A DNA stretch of 64,000 nt from positions 74,603 through 138,602 of the forward strand of contig NW_025857967.1 in NCBI RefSeq assembly GCF_002878395.1, read 5' to 3'. Each line of letters opens with the position of its first letter. Positions within the stretch are counted from its first letter, which is position 1. This stretch comes from Capsicum annuum. Its lineage: Eukaryota > Streptophyta > Magnoliopsida > Solanales > Solanaceae. A program made the position numbers and the translations under genes. Under the pieces are notes generated by a model. The model was not told the DNA's origin. It worked only from the letters and a program-made list of their open reading frames with translations, and searched no databases. Shown piece by piece: positions 57,911-64,000 of this stretch.

Positions 57911-57923
57911 AAGGGGGAGATAA
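57911..57923 (+). other. element 4 polypurine tract
   Basis: AAGGGGGAGATAA lies immediately before the 3' LTR and is intact, although the rest of the element is badly decayed. Confidence 0.88.
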
Positions 57924-60390
57924 TGTAACACCATGTATTTTTGGGCTAGAATTTGAACCATTATTTCCACGTGTATTAACAAAAAACCAATGATTACCAT
58001 ATGATTATAAGTGTCATGATAAGTATCCGAGGGTGTGAAGTGCTATCGAGGTAAAATATATTCATAAGAAACACTTAGAGCAAAGTACAGTTAAGAGCTC
58101 TTGATTCAGCTAAATTTTGGTATTCAATCCTACAAGGGTCAACTTTGAACGTTTATAAATTTTGAAATATTTGGAGTTTTTCAGCTCAAGACCTACCAAA
58201 TTATATATAATTTATCCCTCTTTCCAACATATCTGATTTCGTCTTAATCCGACACCCGAGCAAAATATTGTGGGCATTTTAGTGAGGAACCAGTGAGGGG
58301 CCGTGATTGCAGCGAGATAAGAACCTTAGGCTCTATGTTAGCCTCTGCACCATGGAGGATATATTTCTTGCATTCATAAGTAAAATTATCAGGAGCATTT
58401 TGCTCACTACACCTTGTCCCCCAACATCCAATTAATGGATTAAAGATCCAAAAAAGGTATTTTTGCCCACATTTCTTCGGTTAGCATGTAAAAACCCTCC
58501 CTAATTCCCAAGGAAAAAATAACTCAAGTTTATTTCCCAAATAGTTGAAGCATTAAAGCTTCAATTTAAAGTTTTCTTCAAGGATTCAAGTAATTAAGGT
58601 ATATGGGGTATTCATCAATGGGTTCCTTTCACCCATTAATCTTCAAAACCATCTTTTTGGTTCAAGTATGAATTATACTCTAATTTATAATAAATTTCAA
58701 TGTAAATCATGATATTCATCCATGTTTCCTCATTGGTTGTACAGTCAAGGCATGCTAATAGTTTTTATCCAATGTGAATCATGCTCCTATATGCTTGAAG
58801 TTAAAAAAATCCATTTCATGTTTAGTCAATATCATGTCAAATTCTCAAATACATGCTTTAAACTATATAAACATGAAATGTTCCCAAGTTTAACACATCC
58901 TATGCTCAAATTCATGTAATTTATCAAGTTATTGAGGTTTTTATGTTTTGGGTCTTGAATTATAACCTACATGTCACTGTTTTAAGTGTTGTTGTCGAAT
59001 TTGGTAATCATTCAGTGCTAGCGAGTTACAAACATCTGATACCTACATATTTACTTTCATTTTAGAGTTTTTAAGTAATGAGTCAGTCAACTTATGATTT
59101 TATTGTTATACTCAGTTTGTTATGATTATGTTGAGCAATATCATTTTTACATTGCTATGATTACTCTTAACTCTGCATACATTGATGTTTCCAAAATACC
59201 ATGACCTGAGCTTATTAGTTATTGGTGCATGCACCAGCGTGTGTTTTGGTATCTTTAATTTGGGAGTAGGATTTATCATAGAGAGGGAAGTATTAGTTCA
59301 ATGCATCCTATTTCCCAAAAATTATGTGCCACCAAAGGTTTAGGTTCCTCGCCAATGAGTGTTTCACCTTGCCCAATACGAGCTCAGTTTAGTGATCACT
59401 CCAGTTTAGGTTCTACTTCGGTGGTAAGGATAGAACAACCCTCCTCAACATGAGTCAGACGTTGGACTCTATTATAGCTCACATGATTTGTATTTTCTAT
59501 ATGATAGTTCCCACAGTCTATACCAGTTCAAATTCGCTTAACCAAGTAATTATATTTTTAGTTATTCAATTATTCAGATCATTTCAGTAGATGTTTTACT
59601 TGGTTTTACATTTATCTTACAGTTTATGTTTTCATGCTCAGTATCCATACATGATCCTCAGTTCAATTTTACAACATGTTCAGGTTTACATGATATTTAC
59701 ATATACTAATCATGTTTCTATCGCTTCCCAGCTTACAAAATTATTTTTGGCTCATGATTTATAAATCTCACTATGACTGACAATTTTCATGTATAGACAT
59801 ATTTTAAATGTATGTTTCAACAAATAACTTATGTCCTCAGTTTTAAGGCATGTTTCAAATATTTTTATGATTTAGTGCATGTCTCCTTATACTCAGTACA
59901 TTCCAAAGTACTAACCATATATATGCATTTATGGTTACATTCCTTTATAATATAGGTACCAGATATAGCTCACATACTACGGTCAGACAGTTCTCAGATT
60001 TCAGCCAATAGGTGATGAGTTCTCTTATTTTAGGAACTCTAGTTAGTTGTAGTTCATGTATTATATTTTTATTATTCTTATGTATTGATTTTTAGTAGTT
60101 GGAGGCATGTCCCAGCCACCTACAAACAATATAGTAGAGGCTTCATAGATAGTCAGTAAGAGTCATGATACGTATTTCAAGTTCTTTCTTTAGTTTTATC
60201 ATGTTGTAAACCTTATTAGTATTACATTCATTCATATTTTCTCATGATTATGCTTCCTCTTAGTAAATTTAGTTTTTATATACAATTTAAATTAGTTTCT
60301 CAAGCAATATACCAGTTCATGGGTTAGCTTGGGATCACTTGTAGTTCTAAGCATCGTATTACGACTAAGGGATAGTCTTGGGTAGTGACA
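57924..60390 (+). repeat. element 4 3' LTR
   Basis: The LTR is 2,467 bp, starts TGTAACACCATG and ends GGTAGTGACA. It is collinear with 21482-23947 and retains canonical TG...CA ends. Confidence 0.88.
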
Positions 60391-60395
60391 TAAAT

Positions 60396-62028
60396 TTTGA
60401 CTTTTATGACATTCTTAATTTGGTATTAATAAACATACTTTTTCCATGGATGATCATGAGAGGCTAAATCAGACTTAATGATGATTTATTGAATTGTTCC
60501 TTTGATATGCTTGTTTGATAATGATAACTCCTAGAACTGATGCCATGGATGACTAGCTGATGATCAAGATGAATTTTTGAAATAATTCCTCTAAGAGGCC
60601 CATAATTCTGATAAATAAAAGATCTTTATCTATAATTATCATGTAATTTAAAGGAATGCCTTTAGTGAATAAGGCTTGTGATACACTTTGATGGTTAAAA
60701 AGTGAAAGATGAATATAAATTAATACAAAAAAAATGGAAAAGATTGTTAGAAGCAATGTGGCTGATGTTAAATTATGGTATTTCTACCTTATTTATTTCT
60801 TAAGTAATGTGGTTGGCGTTTGATTTTGGTATCTCTACATTATTGATTTCTCATGCAATGTGGCCTATGTTAGGTTTTGGTATTTCTGAGAGATGTTACT
60901 GGATCGAGTGCCATAAGCCGACATGGTTATAATAAAAAGAAAGGAACATGTAATGGAGTGTTCAAAAGTTATGAATCCAATTCATAATTCTCAAAGAAAT
61001 TATCCCAAAGTTTGAACAATTGAATAAATTCTTCTCCAGCCGAATGTATCGGATTTTCTAATAGGACTTAAGTTCTCGTATGTATTATATTTAGACATGG
61101 GTTTACTCGTATTCCCTACTTGATTGTATCCTTGAGATTGATTGTATGACATGTACTTAGAAAAGTGAAACTTTGTGCTTACTGGATACATATTGGTTGA
61201 CTTACTTCATTTATACTTTTTGTAATCATGGCTTAACTAATTTAATTAGTTATAATTATTTAATGTCACAAGAAAGTGGTTTGTTGTTAGACTGAGAGTT
61301 TAGTGAGAATTGTCTATGATTACTAGGTTGTTCATTGAATATGAATAATGGAAGAGGTAAGATGAATAGAGAGGGATAGTAAAGTATTACGTTTGGATTA
61401 TGGTTAATGGTGTGAATTAATGAGGCTATAGTATGTTAGTAGTGAATATAATATTGATGGAGTTGAAAAAGTAGTTTGGATGATGTAACTTATATGGGTA
61501 AAGTATGATAATGTTATTACAACCTTAGTTGGATTATATTTCTATTAGTAGGTTATGATTTCTTTTCTTTAATTAAATTTTAGGATTATATGGACTTAAC
61601 ACTAGGTTGTTAATGATGCCTACCAGTACATGTATTTGTATTGACCATACTCTTTACATTCCTTTTTGAGGTATAGATTGGATGCAAAATAATTTGCAGT
61701 TACTAAATGGATGCCAATATTAAATACTTACTTATGCACTTCCTTCACGGAAGATACTGGAGGCTTTACATTATTTAATTTATTTCCAATATAATTTGTA
61801 CTAGGTTGGTTTTGTACATGTCTGACAAGGTCTTGGGTTAGTGAAAGAAATTTGTAAGAAGTTTTTAAAAAGTTTATTTATGGGTATGTAATTTACTTTG
61901 TTATATTTAATACTATATACTCTTAAAAATAAAAGTCTTCTGAATATTTTTTGTTGGGTATTAAGGGTTCTCAAAGTTACTTAGGTTAGCATTGGTGCCC
62001 ACATGGTTTGTTAGTTTGGGTCATGATA
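60396..62028 (+). other. AT-rich sequence, possibly the relict LTR of element 5
   Basis: No gene is seen. It ends in TTTGGGTCATGATA, close to the sense-strand LTR end of element 3 (TTTGGGTCATGTCA), and is followed by a PBS-like site. It may therefore be part of an old chromovirus LTR into which element 4 inserted. The start of such an LTR was not found. Confidence 0.35.
60753..60893 (+). repeat. 51-bp tandem minisatellite, about 2.8 copies
   Basis: GCAATGTGG starts at 60753 and 60855, and GTAATGTGG at 60804. Each unit continues with a '(g/c)(a/c)(t/g)(g/t)tt...ttttggtatttct' type body. The period is 51 bp, and the units differ at roughly a fifth of positions by eye. Confidence 0.82.
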
Positions 62029-62030
62029 GT

Positions 62031-62160
62031 TGGTATCATAGCCTTATGTGATCCCATAAGTACAAGAGCAATCCCAATTAGAGTTAGGAAAATTTGTGTG
62101 TAAGTCCTCATGCCTAATCTTCGTAAGGCTATAAGTCTTGTATAAATCATTTCTCTTTTC
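62031..62160 (+). other. orphan PBS and leader of a relict chromovirus (element 5)
   Basis: TGGTATCATAGCC at 62031-62043 resembles TGGTATCAGAGCC. It is followed by a leader of the family type, with 'aggctataag' near 62129 and a pyrimidine-rich TTTCTCTTTTCTGTACC at about 62148. No Gag was recognised after it. Confidence 0.5.
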
Positions 62161-64000
62161 TGTACCTCACTTCACCATACTAATCATTGACTACTGGGTT
62201 GGATCCAATTGGTATTTAGATGATTCAACTGGTATCTAAACAAAGTTCAATTAGAATCTAGTTTATTCTATTTTGTATATTAGTGAATTCGCATTGGAAT
62301 CTAGGAGATTCCAATTGGTATATATTAATAATAACTAAGGGTAAGTATTATTATATGAAGATGTATGAAAGTAGAGAACTTATTTGGTTGCTTGTTATTT
62401 GATATTTGGCTAAACTTAAATAGTTAAATTCTTTGATTGTTGTGAATTTTTGAATCGTGGTGAAAGAAATTGAGTAAGTTGCTTTTGTTAAAAATTATAA
62501 ATAAACTATATGATTTCTTCTTGTTGTAAAATTAATAAATTCTTTGGTACTTTACTGTTCTTGATACTATTGTTATGTGGATGAAATTGATGATATGAGA
62601 ATTGGAAGGATGCTATGAGGACATGATGTCAAAGGAAGTTAATGAAAAAAATATGAACAAAACATTGAGTTGATATGTATTTCCCTTCATGACTAACTTT
62701 TTAAATTGATAGTATGAATGGGTTCTTGTGTGGTACAATTATTTGATAATGTGAAAGGATTCTTGTGTAGTTTATTTAATTGATATAATTAGTGGATCCT
62801 TCTGTTGTCCAGTTATTGAGACTTTATTTGAAATTTTTGTAGTCTTATTTTTTAAAGTTTAATTAGTTCTTTTTGACTACTAGATAAGTGATATTCTCAC
62901 TGAGGTCCTTGTATGAACTTACTTTTAAGGTTTGACAAAATAAAGAGTTTTAAATATAAGTGGCAAAAACTAGTTGAGGTTGTTGATACCTATGTAATTT
63001 GAATGATAATTGGTTTAGAATGTGATATTGGTAATACCACTATTAATGAGCTGTAATAGCTGATGTTGTTTGACCATGCTCATATGCTTATTGTATAGGG
63101 ACCCATATCAAAGTGGTTATGAGTTAATGATTGCCTGGACATAGGTTTTAATTATGGATTGCTAAATTAAGGGAGACTTGGAGAAGGTAAGTTAATTGTT
63201 GACTTGTCCTTGCAATTTAATTATGTGATTAGCACCCAATAGACTTGACTTATAGATGAAAATTTTAGAGAGTAGGGATCCCATAATGATGTTATGAAGA
63301 ATTGAATGGCATATTTAAACCTATAGAATAATTAAGTATGGCCCAAAAAGAGATAATATAAGTCAATTATTAAATGACATGATTGAGCTTTCCTTGGGTG
63401 ATACTTGGTGAGTATTGCATATTGAGGGAGTAAGGTATCATTACTAGATAAGTATTAGAAATATTGTGTTGGAGAATGTTTTGTAGGCTCTAATTCTTTT
63501 GGATCTCTATGGCTAATTGTTATAAGTCTATGTATAGTGATAGGTTGTGTTGTCACCTATGTATAGTAGTAAATACTAAGCTTGAACCGTGGGTGATCTT
63601 GAAGTGAAAAAAATAGTGGTTGTGAGATGTTGAATCTAGCTTTATAGAATAAATCAAGTAGTATTTATTGGGTGCATGTTAGTATCTAAGTTATGTGAAT
63701 CATAAATGGTGTGATGATGTAAATATGTTCAAAATGTAGATTTCCATGGGGTAGTCTTCGCTAGAAACTAAGTCTGGTGCCTTAGGGTTAGCAAGTGTGT
63801 TGGGTGGATTAGATATGACTTGTCTATTATTTAAATTATAGTAGACTCATATAGCATACATTTGCACTTTTTGGAATCGATGTCAGGGCTCTAGAACTTC
63901 GATAATGGTAATTGCCTTGATAGGATTGTAATTTGAAGTTCAAAACGTGATTTTTATGCTGTAAAATAGAGGTACTTGGGAGTTGGAGGAACTTAAAATT
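62161..64000. other. AT-rich sequence, no gene recognised
   Basis: No open frame or domain is seen. A short degenerate motif of the form 'ATTCCAATTGGTAT' or 'AATTAGAATCTAG' recurs about five times between 62205 and 62325. If element 5 is real, this would be its decayed interior. Confidence 0.45.

Larger units (their letters stand above)
21482..60390 (+). mobile_element. element 4: outermost LTR element of the nest
   Basis: The LTRs are at 21482-23947 and 57924-60390, with a 5-bp TSD TAAAT at 21477-21481 and 60391-60395. The first two bases of the 5' LTR have decayed from TG to TA. The element contains element 3. Without the insert it is about 8.3 kb, of which only about 3.4 kb is internal. 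PBS, leader and PPT are present, but no gag or pol domain was recognised, so it was either non-autonomous at insertion or is very degraded. LTR divergence is high by eye and it is the oldest layer. Confidence 0.88.

Noticed and set aside
1..64000. Integrated pararetrovirus or other viral sequence
   Set aside because: All pol fragments have gypsy order with integrase and chromodomain-like tail, LTRs and TSDs. No movement-protein or coat-protein signature was seen.

Overview
This window looks like plant pericentromeric heterochromatin. It is AT-rich and holds only LTR retrotransposons, most of them inserted into one another. I found no host protein-coding gene, no rRNA or tRNA gene and no CRISPR array. 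The element types are Ty3/gypsy chromoviruses with LTRs over 2 kb and a C-terminal chromodomain-like tail (Tekay/Del-like), plus one decayed Athila-type element with an env-like 'putative plant transposon protein' reading frame. Together they suggest a Solanaceae genome (pepper, tomato, potato or eggplant type). That assignment rests on recalled family resemblance, not on a search.

Left part. Positions 1-3050 are degraded sequence with one possible chromovirus primer-binding/leader remnant near 540-700. Positions 3050-20700 hold an old Athila-like element: an LTR-like copy (3050-4400), a gag/protease remnant (4497-5755), a stretch of about 690 bp where pol should be, and an env-like frame beginning at 6455. 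A complete Tekay-like chromovirus ('element 1', 7929-18127, + strand, TSD GAGTT) splits that env-like frame. The frame resumes at 18133 and is followed by a polypurine tract and the second LTR-like copy (to about 20700).

Right part. Positions 21482-60390 form a four-level nest in which every level has matching 5-bp target site duplications. Element 4 (+, 21482-60390, TSD TAAAT, no recognisable coding) contains element 3 (-, 26548-57120, TSD CTTAC). Element 3 contains element 2 (+, 33739-54339, TSD TCATA). Element 2 contains element 6 (-, 40482-50510, TSD TAGAT/CAGAT). The order of insertion is therefore 4, 3, 2, 6. LTR divergence by eye agrees: element 6's LTRs are the most alike and those of elements 3 and 4 the least. 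Positions 60396-64000 hold AT-rich sequence, a 51-bp minisatellite and a second orphan primer-binding/leader remnant near 62031 (called 'element 5').

All pol genes are dead. They carry many TAG, TAA and TGA codons at places where relatives have CAG, CAA or TGG, as expected for deamination of methylated cytosines, and several have lost catalytic residues. The most unusual structures are a regular array of paired 17-bp palindromes in the Athila-like LTR and a GC-rich module of hairpin-forming repeats in the chromovirus LTRs. A 100-N gap at 48113-48212 is flanked by an exact 223-bp repeat and is probably an assembly artefact.
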